Shown piece by piece: positions 53,917 to 62,090 of a DNA stretch of 64,000 nt (positions are counted from its first letter, which is position 1; every line of letters starts with the position of its first letter). The stretch spans positions 29,760 to 93,759 of the forward strand of contig NZ_BDCF01000030.1 of NCBI RefSeq assembly GCF_001613365.1, written 5' to 3'. Origin of the DNA: Nocardia xishanensis NBRC 101358. Lineage in GTDB: Bacteria > Actinomycetota > Actinomycetes > Mycobacteriales > Mycobacteriaceae. The position numbers and the translations under genes were made by a program. The notes below the pieces were generated by a model that did no database searches, was not told where the DNA came from, and saw only the letters and a list, made by a program, of their open reading frames with translations.

Positions 53917-56436
53917 TTAAGCGTGCGTCCAGTGGATCCGGGCATCCGGCGCGAACCCGGCGGCCACGGTGAGCTTGCCGTTTGGTTCCCGACGGCACGA
54001 CGCCACGGCGATGTGGCACGGGCGCGGGAGATCCGGCGGAACCCGGACGCCTCCGTCGATCTCGTAGCGCATATTGGTGACCTTCCAGGCGCGCGCCTCC
54101 GGCTCGTCCGGCGCGGCAGGTGGACCGTCGGTGCGCGCCACGACCATCACCTCGGTGATTCCCCTCGGCCAGACGAAGGTCAGCAGACCCGCGCGCTCGG
54201 CCAGGTCGGTGACCACGGGGATGCCGCTCGGCATCGGATCGTCCTGCGTGACCGCGGAGGTCGCGGCTTGCGGCGTGGTCTGCTCCGGCCCGGTAGCAGC
54301 GGGATCGGGTCGAGCGACGCCGCTCGGCTCGGTGGCCGAGCCGGATGTCTGTTGCACAGCGGGATTCGGCTCTGTCGCCTGCCCATGTGGGAAGCCCGAA
54401 CCGGGCTGGGCGACCGTCCCGTGCTCGATCGTCGAACCAGCAGCGCCGACCGCCCCATGGCCGCCGCAGGCACCGCGGTCGATCGAACCACCAGCACCGA
54501 ACACCCCCGGCTCGCTCGCACCGCGCTCGTCCGACGCACGACCGGCCATGCCGGGCTCGGTGGTAGCGCCCTGCTCGACCGTCGAACCGTTGGCGCCGAC
54601 CGCAGCGGTCTGCGCCATCGATCCCGAAGGGCCCGGCGCACCTGGCGGGGCGGACCGGTCCGCACGCGGCTCCGGCGGCGCGTCGGAGCGCACGGTGTCG
54701 GAGTAGCTGCCGGAAATGGCGGCGGCGACGGCGTAGACCGGGGTTTCGCCGGGCGGGGCTCCGCCGTCTTCGAGTTCGGTGCCGCGGGTGCGGCCCACCA
54801 CGCGCCAGGAGCCGTCCGGCTGGAGCCGGGTGACGCGGTAGTTCACGTCGTCGGCCGACGCGGGCGCCCAAACGACTCGCACCGAGCCGTTCGCCATGCG
54901 GGTGGCCGTCACGCGACCGGGGGCGGGAATGGGGGTGGCGGCCAGCGCTTCGCTCGCACCGGGATGATCGACGCACGCGGCTTGGGCGGCGCGCAGTGTG
55001 CGCGAGCGATCGGCGGCCGGGCCCGCGGCCGCGGCGGCGACCAAGCGGTCGGCCTCGGCGACGGCGCGCTCGGCCTCGGCGAGCAGTTCGTCGATTTCCG
55101 CGGTGTGCCCGGTGGGCGGCGGCACGTCGGCGGCGGCGCGACGCAGCTCACGGAGGTGTTCGAGCGCCTCGACATAGCGGGTGGCCGCGCGCGCCGCGAG
55201 GGCGACGCGCCAGTGCAAAGCCGCCTCGGCGAGCACCCGTTCCACGTCGTCGGACACCGAGCGAATGGGCGTCGTGCCCTCGTTGTGCGGGTCGAGACCC
55301 CTGGCCTCGGCGATGTGGCGCGCTGCCTCCTGCGGACGTCCGTTGCGCAGCGCTGCCCGCGCGGCCTTGAGCGGATCCTCCCACAGCCGACGCGGCGGCG
55401 CAGGGCTCGGAGCCGACGAGGCCGGTGTGCGGACCGGTGGTGCGTGGCGCGCGGATCCCACAGCACGCGAACCCAATTCGACGGCGAGGTCTTCGAGCAA
55501 CCGGCCCGCGGCGTGCGGGTCCATGCCGAGGGCGATCGCCTCGTCGAACAGGAACTCGTAGTCCTCCCCGACCAGTTCGTCCTCCACGAGCACGGCGGCC
55601 CGCACCTTGGGCCGCAGTTCCGCGGTGACGTCCTCGACGATCGAGGCGAGGTACTCGGCCACCACCGGCCCGCCCGGCTCGAGCAGATCCTGCACGTGCA
55701 CCAGCAGTTCGTCGAGTACCACCCGCATCCGCCCCGGCGGCAGTTCGCGGGCCCGCGCGCGCAACGCGTCGGCGCGGAGCCGGATCTCGCCGGTGTGCGT
55801 GGCACGGCTCGGATCGAGCCCGAGCAGCCCGAGCAGCGTCGGAGGGGGCGGATCCTCCACCAGCCGTCCCCATTCGGCGAGCAGCGCGCGGATCTGGCCG
55901 CGCCGCTGGTCGGTCAGCGCGCCGGTGGCCGCGGGCGCGGCCTGCGGCTGCTCGTCCTCGATGATCCGATGACGGCGCAGGCGGGCGGCGACCTCGGCGG
56001 CGTTCAGTCCGCCCATCGCCCCGATCTCCTCCAGCCCGGGCACTTTCGCGGCGGGCACCCCGCCGTGGCGCTGGACCAGCCGGGAGATCGCGGTGTCGAG
56101 CATCTCGTAGCGCTCCGCGTCGCGCTGTTCGCGCTCCCGCCGGATCCGGATCGCCTCGGCCCGCCGCGCGGACGCGTCGAGCAGCAGGAAGGACAGCCGG
56201 TCGTGGTTCTCCACCAGCAGCCCGACGAGCACGCGGTACTTCGGGTGGTCGCGCTGGCGCTGCCAGAAGCCCCACACCTCGGCCACCCGGGCGGAAACCT
56301 CGGCGTCGCCGAGGGTCTCGGCCTCGTCGAGCGGAATGTCATAGAGCTCGAACGGGTCCGATTGCTCGATGCCACCGCGGCGCTCGACCGCGGCGAGCAC
56401 CCGCTTGCGGTAGTCGTTGGGGTCGAAAGCGTGCAT
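53917..56436 (-). CDS. Hsp70-associated protein with FN3-like domains
   Basis: The 839-aa protein begins with a ~170-residue charged helical domain (DYRKRVLAAVERRGGI; VAEVWGFWQRQRDHPKYRVLVGLLVENHDRLSFLLLDASARR), a large helical middle (~170-500) with TPR-like pairs (ARHIAEARGL; EALEHLRELRR), an FN3-like domain (~512-585), a Gly/Thr/Glu-rich low-complexity linker with near-repeats (GSTVEQGATTEPG, GSTIEHGTVAQPG), and a second beta-rich domain (~735-839). No classic J-domain HPD is seen. Its start lies six bases from the Hsp70 stop, so it is probably co-transcribed and acts with it. Confidence 0.8.
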   Translation of the reverse strand: MHAFDPNDYRKRVLAAVERRGGIEQSDPFELYDIPLDEAETLGDAEVSARVAEVWGFWQRQRDHPKYRVLVGLLVENHDRLSFLLLDASARRAEAIRIRREREQRDAERYEMLDTAISRLVQRHGGVPAAKVPGLEEIGAMGGLNAAEVAARLRRHRIIEDEQPQAAPAATGALTDQRRGQIRALLAEWGRLVEDPPPPTLLGLLGLDPSRATHTGEIRLRADALRARARELPPGRMRVVLDELLVHVQDLLEPGGPVVAEYLASIVEDVTAELRPKVRAAVLVEDELVGEDYEFLFDEAIALGMDPHAAGRLLEDLAVELGSRAVGSARHAPPVRTPASSAPSPAPPRRLWEDPLKAARAALRNGRPQEAARHIAEARGLDPHNEGTTPIRSVSDDVERVLAEAALHWRVALAARAATRYVEALEHLRELRRAAADVPPPTGHTAEIDELLAEAERAVAEADRLVAAAAAGPAADRSRTLRAAQAACVDHPGASEALAATPIPAPGRVTATRMANGSVRVVWAPASADDVNYRVTRLQPDGSWRVVGRTRGTELEDGGAPPGETPVYAVAAAISGSYSDTVRSDAPPEPRADRSAPPGAPGPSGSMAQTAAVGANGSTVEQGATTEPGMAGRASDERGASEPGVFGAGGSIDRGACGGHGAVGAAGSTIEHGTVAQPGSGFPHGQATEPNPAVQQTSGSATEPSGVARPDPAATGPEQTTPQAATSAVTQDDPMPSGIPVVTDLAERAGLLTFVWPRGITEVMVVARTDGPPAAPDEPEARAWKVTNMRYEIDGGVRVPPDLPRPCHIAVASCRREPNGKLTVAAGFAPDARIHWTHA

Positions 56437-56442
56437 GGCGGC

Positions 56443-58125
56443 TCAGCTGTCGCGGCGGCGGGAGCGCTGCACCTGGTCGAGTTCCCGCGCGACATCGGCT
56501 TGGGACAGGGTGGCTCCGGTCTGCGCGGACAAGGTCAGCGGCATGTCGGCGTCGACGTGGTGCGCTGTCACGTGCAGCACGCCGTCGAAACCCATCTCGA
56601 AGGTGACGCGCACCTCGCTGCCAGCGGGGTAGCCCGGCGGGATGCCGCGAATCCGGCCCTCCACAAGCACTTTCGTGTCCTCGGGACGCACCGAGGCGGC
56701 CTGTCCCTGCTGTTCCACGATGGTCAGCTCGATCTGGTCCTGGTCCTCGCGCACGGTGCCGAACGAGCGGCGCACCCGCACCGGCAGCGTCTGATTGCGG
56801 TGCACCAGCCAGGCGGCCGCCAACCCGTAATGCGAATCCAGTGCCAGCACACCGAATCCGCGCGACACGACGGTGTCGACCTGGATCTCCAGCATCCGCC
56901 GCACCGAACTCACCGGCTGACCGAACGACTCCGCGACCCGCGCGATCGACTGGTCCAGATCCGCGGGCGCGGCCTCGTTCAACGTCGAGCCGTCCCGCAG
57001 CCTGCCGCGAGTGACCAGATCTGCGACGATCAGCCGCTCCATCTCGAGCTTCTCGCCGTAGAGCGCCGCGCCGCGCGCCACCGACAGATCCGGGTCGCGC
57101 AACTCGCCGACGAGGCCGAGTTCCTTCTCCAGTTCGCGGGCGACCATCGGCATCCGGGAGGAGCCGCCGACCAGCAGCAGCCGGTCGACCGACGCCACGC
57201 CGCGCTTGCCCGCCGCGGCGAGGCAGTCCCTGGTGAGATCGAGGGTGCGGCGCATCAGCGAGGACGTCATCGACTCGAGCTCGTCCCTGGTCAGGGTGAT
57301 CACGGCGCGCGCGCCGTCGTGCGCGACCACCACCTCGGTGCTCTCCAGCTCGCTGAGTTCGCGTTTGGCGCGCTCGGCGGCGAGCACCAGCATCTGCGAA
57401 CCGGCCGAATCGTCCAGCGGGTCTTCGGCATCGGGGTTGGCCGCGCAGAATCGCTGGGACAGATACAGGGCGATTCGCTCGTCCCAGTCCGCGCCGCCCA
57501 GCTGATGATCGCCTTCCACGGCGAGCACCGAGATGCGCCGGTCGGCCAGTTCGATGACGGTCGCGTCGAAGGTGCCGCCGCCGAGGTCGTAGACAAGCAC
57601 CGTCTCGCGCGCACCGGATTTGCCGATGTCCACGCCGCCGTCGAGCCTGCCGAACCCGTAGGAGAACGCCGCCGCGATCGGCTCGGACAGCACGCCCGCG
57701 ACGTCGAAGCCCGCGTAGGCGCCCGCCTGGATCGTGGCGCGGCGCTCCTCGTCGCCGAAGTACGCGGGCACCGTGATCACGGCCCGCCGCACCGGCTCGC
57801 CGCCGCCGAATTCCGCGTCGGCGGCGAGACTCTTGAGGATCAGCGCCGATACGGCAGGCGCCGACCAGGTCTCGCCGTGCGCGGCGAACCGCCACTCCGC
57901 GTCGCCCATCCTGCGCTTCACCAGCGAGCACACGTGCTCGGGATCCAGCCGTGCCTGCCGCCGGGCGCCCTCGCCCACCAGATGATCGAACGCGGATGCG
58001 AACAGCACGACGGAGGGAACCGTCGGTTCCCCGTTCATGCCGATCATTACTTCTGGCCGGCCGTCGGCGTCGATCCGCGCGATAGCCGAGTTCGTTGTGC
58101 CCAGGTCGATGCCGTAGACCCCCAT
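56443..58125 (-). CDS. divergent Hsp70 (DnaK-like) protein lacking a lid
   Basis: The 560-aa protein has an Hsp70 ATPase with GIDLGTTNSAIA (phosphate 1), YDLGGGTFDATV (phosphate 2, ~178) and LLLVGGSSRMP (adenosine, ~315). A shortened substrate-binding beta domain (~430-530) follows, but the alpha-helical lid is missing and the C-terminus ends soon after DQVQRSRRRDS. A ~50-aa insert (TLNEAAPADLDQSIARVAESFGQ) replaces the normal DVTPLSLG linker. Divergent from a GrpE-like gene and followed at six bases by the FN3 protein. A dedicated, not housekeeping, chaperone is likely. Confidence 0.85.
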   Translation of the reverse strand: MGVYGIDLGTTNSAIARIDADGRPEVMIGMNGEPTVPSVVLFASAFDHLVGEGARRQARLDPEHVCSLVKRRMGDAEWRFAAHGETWSAPAVSALILKSLAADAEFGGGEPVRRAVITVPAYFGDEERRATIQAGAYAGFDVAGVLSEPIAAAFSYGFGRLDGGVDIGKSGARETVLVYDLGGGTFDATVIELADRRISVLAVEGDHQLGGADWDERIALYLSQRFCAANPDAEDPLDDSAGSQMLVLAAERAKRELSELESTEVVVAHDGARAVITLTRDELESMTSSLMRRTLDLTRDCLAAAGKRGVASVDRLLLVGGSSRMPMVARELEKELGLVGELRDPDLSVARGAALYGEKLEMERLIVADLVTRGRLRDGSTLNEAAPADLDQSIARVAESFGQPVSSVRRMLEIQVDTVVSRGFGVLALDSHYGLAAAWLVHRNQTLPVRVRRSFGTVREDQDQIELTIVEQQGQAASVRPEDTKVLVEGRIRGIPPGYPAGSEVRVTFEMGFDGVLHVTAHHVDADMPLTLSAQTGATLSQADVARELDQVQRSRRRDS

Positions 58126-58229
58126 GGCAGGCGATGGTATCAGCCGGGTCCGACAGCGGCGCAGCGACCGATGGGCGAATCCGGCTGACGCCCAATCCAA
58201 TAGCCGCGCGGCCCGGCTATGGTGCGATC

Positions 58230-58724
58230 ATGACGGAACAAGTCGCGGAATCGCTCGCCCAACTCGTCGAACGCGTCGACGACCTGTCCCGGGTCGTCGC
58301 CCGCCAGGCCGCCACCATCGAGCGGCTCGCCGACGAGGCCAAGGCCCGCGCCCGCCAAGACCGCGCCGGCGCCGACCTGCCGCTGGTCGTCGAGCTTTTC
58401 GCGCTGCACGGCGATACCGCCGCCTGCGCAGGCACCGCCGAAACCCCGAGGGAGCGAGCGGCCTTCGAGGCCATCGCCACGCGCGTCGAGCGGCTGCTCG
58501 TCGGTCGCGGCGCGGCGCTCGTCACACCGCGGCCCGACGACCCGTTCGACTCGCTCACCATGGAGGCCGCCGACGTCACGACGACCGCCGACCCGGACGC
58601 CGACCGCACCGTCGAGGCGCTGGTGCAACCCGGGCTCACCGTCGCGGGTCGTTCCGTGCGACCCGCGGGAGTCGTGGTCCGCCGCTTCCGCGCGACCGAG
58701 AACGCCGCGCAGAACCCGGCGTGA
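58230..58724 (+). CDS. GrpE-like nucleotide exchange factor
   Basis: The 164-aa protein has an N-terminal coiled coil (LAQLVERVDDLSRVVARQAATIERLADEA), a middle with AFEAIATRVERLLVGRGAA, and a C-terminal beta segment (TVEALVQPGLTVAGRSVRPAGVVVRRF) that matches the GrpE beta-domain pattern. It lacks a typical GrpE length and head, so it is a divergent member. It is transcribed away from the Hsp70-like gene over a 104-bp gap, and is probably its exchange factor. Confidence 0.7.
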   Translation: MTEQVAESLAQLVERVDDLSRVVARQAATIERLADEAKARARQDRAGADLPLVVELFALHGDTAACAGTAETPRERAAFEAIATRVERLLVGRGAALVTPRPDDPFDSLTMEAADVTTTADPDADRTVEALVQPGLTVAGRSVRPAGVVVRRFRATENAAQNPA

Positions 58725-58787
58725 GTCAGCGGATTCGCTCGTAGGAGTGGTCGGGCCGTTCGACGCGGCGAACGGATCGCGATTCGG

Positions 58788-60179
58788 TCAGACCCGACTA
58801 CGCGGAATCTCCGCGCCGACCTGCGCCCAGCGCCCCGACAGCGCCCGCCACACGACCGCGGCCGAACGCAGTGCCATGAAGGCGACCAGACCGGACCAGA
58901 TTCCGGCGATCCCCCAGTCGAAAGCGAGCGAGAGCCAGATGGCGGGCAGAAAACCGGCGACCGCGGCGCCGAGTGTCGCGGTCCGCAGGAACGCCGCGTC
59001 ACCGGCGCCGAGCAGCACACCGTCGAGCGCGAACACCACACCGGCGACCGGGATGATTCCCACGAAGAACCACCACACCACGTGGGTTCGGTCGAGCACC
59101 GCCGGATCGTCGGTGAACAGCGTCGGGACGAGCGCGTACCCCGCGGCGAACGCACCGGCCAACGCCACCGCGAAGACCTCCGACCATTGCGTGACGCGCC
59201 ACGCCAGCCGCCGTGCCGCCGCGGCGTTTCCGCCGCCGAGCGCCGCGCCGACCAGGGTCTGCGCGGCGATGGCCAGCGAGTCCAGCGTCAGCGCAAGGAA
59301 GTTCCACAGTTGCAGGACCAGCTGGTGCGCCGCGACGGAGGCGGCGCCGAACCGCGCCGCCACGGCCGCCGCCGACACGAAACAGGCCTGGAAGGCCAGG
59401 CTGCGCACGATCAGATCGCGGCCGAGCACCAGCTGAGCGCGCATCACCGACCAGTGCGGTACCAGCGAAACCCGTTCGCGCACCAAGGCTCCGAGGAAGA
59501 GCACCGCCGTCACCGTCTGGCCGGCGACGTTCGCCACCGCCGAGCCGGGCAACCCCAGCGCGGGCGCGCCGAGCAACCCGTGCACCAGAACCGGGCACAG
59601 CACGGCCGAGAGGCCGAGACCGGCAACCACATACAACAACGGACGACGGGTCTCCTGGACACCGCGCAACCACCCGTTGCCCGCCATGGCGATCAGCACG
59701 AGCGGCACGCCGAACAGCGCGATCCGCACCCATGACAGTGCCGCGGCGGCGATGTCCCCGCCGCCCGCGATCGCGTCGGTCAGCGGCACGGCGAACACCT
59801 GCACGGTGATCACGATCAGCAGACCGACCAGAATCGCCAGCCAGGTGGCCTGCACCCCTTCGGCCAGCGCGCCGCGCTCGTCCCCGGCGCCGTGCCTGCG
59901 CGCGGCCCGCGCGGTCGTCCCGTAGGACAGGAAGGTCAACTGGGTGCTCACCTGCGCGAGAATCAATCCGCCGACCGCCAGCCCGGCCAGCGCCAGCGCG
60001 CCGAGCCTGCCCACCACCGCGAGATCGAACAGCAGATAGAGAGGTTCGCCGACGAGCACGCCCAGCGTGGGCAGCGCGAGCCCGAGAATGCGCCGCGGCC
60101 CGGCCTCGACGGCGTCGACGCCGATCCCGACCGGTTCGGCGACGACACCTTCGGCGTCGTCGACATCCTGGCTGGTCAT
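58788..60179 (-). CDS. MATE family efflux transporter (DinF-like)
   Basis: The 463-aa protein has 12 membrane helices and DinF/NorM-type motifs (LPTLGVLVGEPLYLLFDLAVVG; GVQETRRPLLYVV), resembling Rv2836c. It is a multidrug or organic cation exporter driven by H+ or Na+. Its stop is 63 bp from the GrpE gene's end, converging. Its ATG lies three bases past the nrnA stop, so the two are coupled with rbfA upstream. Confidence 0.92.
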   Translation of the reverse strand: MTSQDVDDAEGVVAEPVGIGVDAVEAGPRRILGLALPTLGVLVGEPLYLLFDLAVVGRLGALALAGLAVGGLILAQVSTQLTFLSYGTTARAARRHGAGDERGALAEGVQATWLAILVGLLIVITVQVFAVPLTDAIAGGGDIAAAALSWVRIALFGVPLVLIAMAGNGWLRGVQETRRPLLYVVAGLGLSAVLCPVLVHGLLGAPALGLPGSAVANVAGQTVTAVLFLGALVRERVSLVPHWSVMRAQLVLGRDLIVRSLAFQACFVSAAAVAARFGAASVAAHQLVLQLWNFLALTLDSLAIAAQTLVGAALGGGNAAAARRLAWRVTQWSEVFAVALAGAFAAGYALVPTLFTDDPAVLDRTHVVWWFFVGIIPVAGVVFALDGVLLGAGDAAFLRTATLGAAVAGFLPAIWLSLAFDWGIAGIWSGLVAFMALRSAAVVWRALSGRWAQVGAEIPRSRV

Positions 60180-60182
60180 CCG

Positions 60183-61184
60183 CTACCCCAGCGCGGCGAG
60201 CAGCGCGCGCACCACGTCCTCGGGGCGCCCGTCGGTGGTGTACCCGGCCGCGTACCGGTGGCCGCCGCCGCCGAGCGCGGTCGCCACCTCGGCGACGTCC
60301 ACGCCGTCGTGCGCGCCCGGCCCGGAGTCGCGCGACCGCAGCGACACGGTCCAGCGGCCGTCGATCGTGCGCGATTCCTTGAACACCGCCGCCACACCGG
60401 CCTCGGCCGTGGTGCGGACGATATCGATGACGCTCTCGATCTCCTCCGAGCGCACACCGGCCACGTCGTCGCGCCGCACGAACGCGTACGCCAATCCGGT
60501 GCCCCCGCGCGCCCCCGGCTCCAGCCGGGCGGTGCCGAGAACCCTGGAGAGCATCGGCAGCCAGTCGAATGGATGGGTGTCCAGCAGCGTACGCGCGATC
60601 TCCGCGCCGTCGATCCCGGTGGCCAACAGCCGTTCGGCCAGGCGATGAGTGCCCGGCCGAACCCAGCGGAAGGAACCGGTGTCGGTGACCAAACCCGCGT
60701 AAAGACAGTGCGCCACTTCAGGATCGATCGGTACGCCCCAGGCGTCGAGCAGCCGGGCGATCAGGCTGGTCGTCGACTCGGCGCCGGGATCGATCACGTT
60801 GATCGCGCCGAAGCGGGTGTTCGAGCGATGATGATCGACCACCAGTGTCGTGGCGGCGCCGGACAATCGATCGGCCAGCGCACCGAGCCGCCCCGCGCTG
60901 CCGCAATCCACCGCGACGAGCAGATCCACCTCGCGTGGCACGTCGGCGGGCGGCACCAGATGCTCGATGCCGGGCAGCGAGCGCATGGAGGCGGGCAGCT
61001 CGGCGGGCTCGGCGAACGACACCCACACCGGGATGCCGCGCCGATGCAGCACGAGCGCCAGTGCCAAGCCGCTGCCGATGGTGTCGGCGTCGGGTTGCAC
61101 GTGGCAGAGGATGGTGACCGATCCGGCGGCCGTCAGTGCCGCCACGGCCGCGTCGAGTCCGGCCGCATTACCGCTCGTCGTCAT
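60183..61184 (-). CDS. nrnA: DHH-family bifunctional oligoribonuclease/PAP phosphatase
   Basis: The 333-aa DHH phosphoesterase has HVQPDADTIGS, DCGSAGR, VDHHRSNTRFG and a C-terminal DHHA1 motif GGGHRYAAG. It degrades short RNA oligomers and pAp, and in M. tuberculosis (Rv2837c, CnpB) hydrolyses c-di-AMP/pApA. GTG-free ATG start. It lies 12 bp downstream of rbfA and just before the MATE gene. Confidence 0.93.
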   Translation of the reverse strand: MTTSGNAAGLDAAVAALTAAGSVTILCHVQPDADTIGSGLALALVLHRRGIPVWVSFAEPAELPASMRSLPGIEHLVPPADVPREVDLLVAVDCGSAGRLGALADRLSGAATTLVVDHHRSNTRFGAINVIDPGAESTTSLIARLLDAWGVPIDPEVAHCLYAGLVTDTGSFRWVRPGTHRLAERLLATGIDGAEIARTLLDTHPFDWLPMLSRVLGTARLEPGARGGTGLAYAFVRRDDVAGVRSEEIESVIDIVRTTAEAGVAAVFKESRTIDGRWTVSLRSRDSGPGAHDGVDVAEVATALGGGGHRYAAGYTTDGRPEDVVRALLAALG

Positions 61185-61196
61185 CCGCGCCGCGCG

Positions 61197-61640
61197 TCAC
61201 TCGTCGCTGTCGCGCTCGACCTTGTACGGGTCGGCGTCGCCCGCGTGCGTGGCGTTGGCGGCCGTCCTGGCCACCGCGTCGTCGGCGGCCCTCGCGCGGG
61301 CGAGCAGCTCCTCCATCTCGCGCGCCGCGTCGGGTACCTTGTCCAGCACGAACGCCAGCGTCGGCGTGAACTTCACTCCGGTCCCCGCCCCAACCTTGGA
61401 ACGCAGCACCCCCTTGGCCTTCTCCAGACCGGCGGCCGCGGCCGCGTAATCCGGTTCGGCATCGAGGGTTTCACCCATCACCGTGTAGTACACCGTGGCC
61501 TCGCGCAGATCACCGGTGACCTTCGCGTCGGTGATCGTCACGAAACGCAGCCGCGGATCCTTCACCTCGTATTCGATCGCGGTCGCCACGATCGAGGAAA
61601 TCCGCTTCGCGAGTCGGCGTGCCCTGGCTTGATCCACCAT
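61197..61640 (-). CDS. rbfA: ribosome-binding factor A
   Basis: The 147-aa protein has the KH-type RbfA core: ARRLAKRISSIVATAIEYEVKDPRLRFVTITDAKVTGDLREATVYYTV, then KAKGVLRSKVGAGTGVKFTPTLAFVLD. It assists 16S rRNA maturation and cold adaptation of the 30S subunit. A ~35-residue acidic tail (RDSDE) is present. It follows DUF503 on the infB strand, as is usual. Confidence 0.95.
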   Translation of the reverse strand: MVDQARARRLAKRISSIVATAIEYEVKDPRLRFVTITDAKVTGDLREATVYYTVMGETLDAEPDYAAAAAGLEKAKGVLRSKVGAGTGVKFTPTLAFVLDKVPDAAREMEELLARARAADDAVARTAANATHAGDADPYKVERDSDE

Positions 61641-61687
61641 GGCCTTTTCCTCCTCACTGTTGTCAGTATTCGGTTGGCGTCGCGGCC

Positions 61688-61978
61688 CTAGTCCTCGGGC
61701 CCGAAGATCCGGCGGCGTACTGCCAGCAACTGTAACTCCGGACGCGCCGCGACGTGCCTTTCACATTTGTCGAGCACCTCGGTCAGGTGATCCATGCCCG
61801 CGCTGACCATGGCCACCCCCAGCAACGAGCGCCGGTACCGATCGTGTTCCCCGCCCTCGGCCGCGCTTACACCGAAGCGTTGCAGCTCGGCGATCACCGG
61901 CCGGATGACCGACCGCTTCTCCTTCAACGAATGCACGTCGCCGAGCAGGATGTCGAATTCCAGTGCACCTAGGTACAC
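61688..61978 (-). CDS. DUF503 family protein
   Basis: This 96-aa protein has the DUF503 signature: VYLGALEFDILLGDVHSLKEKRSVIRPVIAELQRFG and LLGVAMVSAGMDHLTEVLDKCERHV. A GTG at 61978 with GGAAGG seven bases upstream matches the family N-terminus; the GTG at 61984 would add two residues. The family sits between infB and rbfA in many bacteria, so a ribosome-assembly role is suspected but unproven. Confidence 0.9.
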   Translation of the reverse strand: MYLGALEFDILLGDVHSLKEKRSVIRPVIAELQRFGVSAAEGGEHDRYRRSLLGVAMVSAGMDHLTEVLDKCERHVAARPELQLLAVRRRIFGPED

Positions 61979-62002
61979 CCACACACCTTCCAGTGTCGAA
62001 GG

Positions 62003-62085
62003 CCGAACCGAACACCGCACCTCGCGCCCGGCGCCCCGCCGTGCAGGCGGGACACCGGACGCAGGTGCGGTGTTCGCTGGTTCGG
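62003..62085 (-). terminator. large imperfect hairpin between infB and DUF503
   Basis: CCGAACCGAACACCGCACCT (62003-62022) pairs with 62063-62085, with a 3-nt bulge, and an inner stem CCCGCC/GGCGGG. It begins five bases after the infB stop and could stop or attenuate transcription into DUF503-rbfA. Confidence 0.7.
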
Positions 62086-62090
62086 ACCGA

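Noticed and set aside
53455..58188. 1577-codon open frame on the + strand opposite the Hsp70/FN3 genes
   Set aside because: It is a shadow of the minus-strand genes in GC-rich DNA. Its composition (His/Arg/Gly/Gln-rich) is unlike a real protein, and the opposite-strand genes have clear families.
58126..58229. HspR (HAIR) or CIRCE operator for the Hsp70 locus
   Set aside because: Neither the CTTGAGT-N7-ACTCAAG nor the TTAGCACTC-N9 inverted repeat is visible in the divergent gap.
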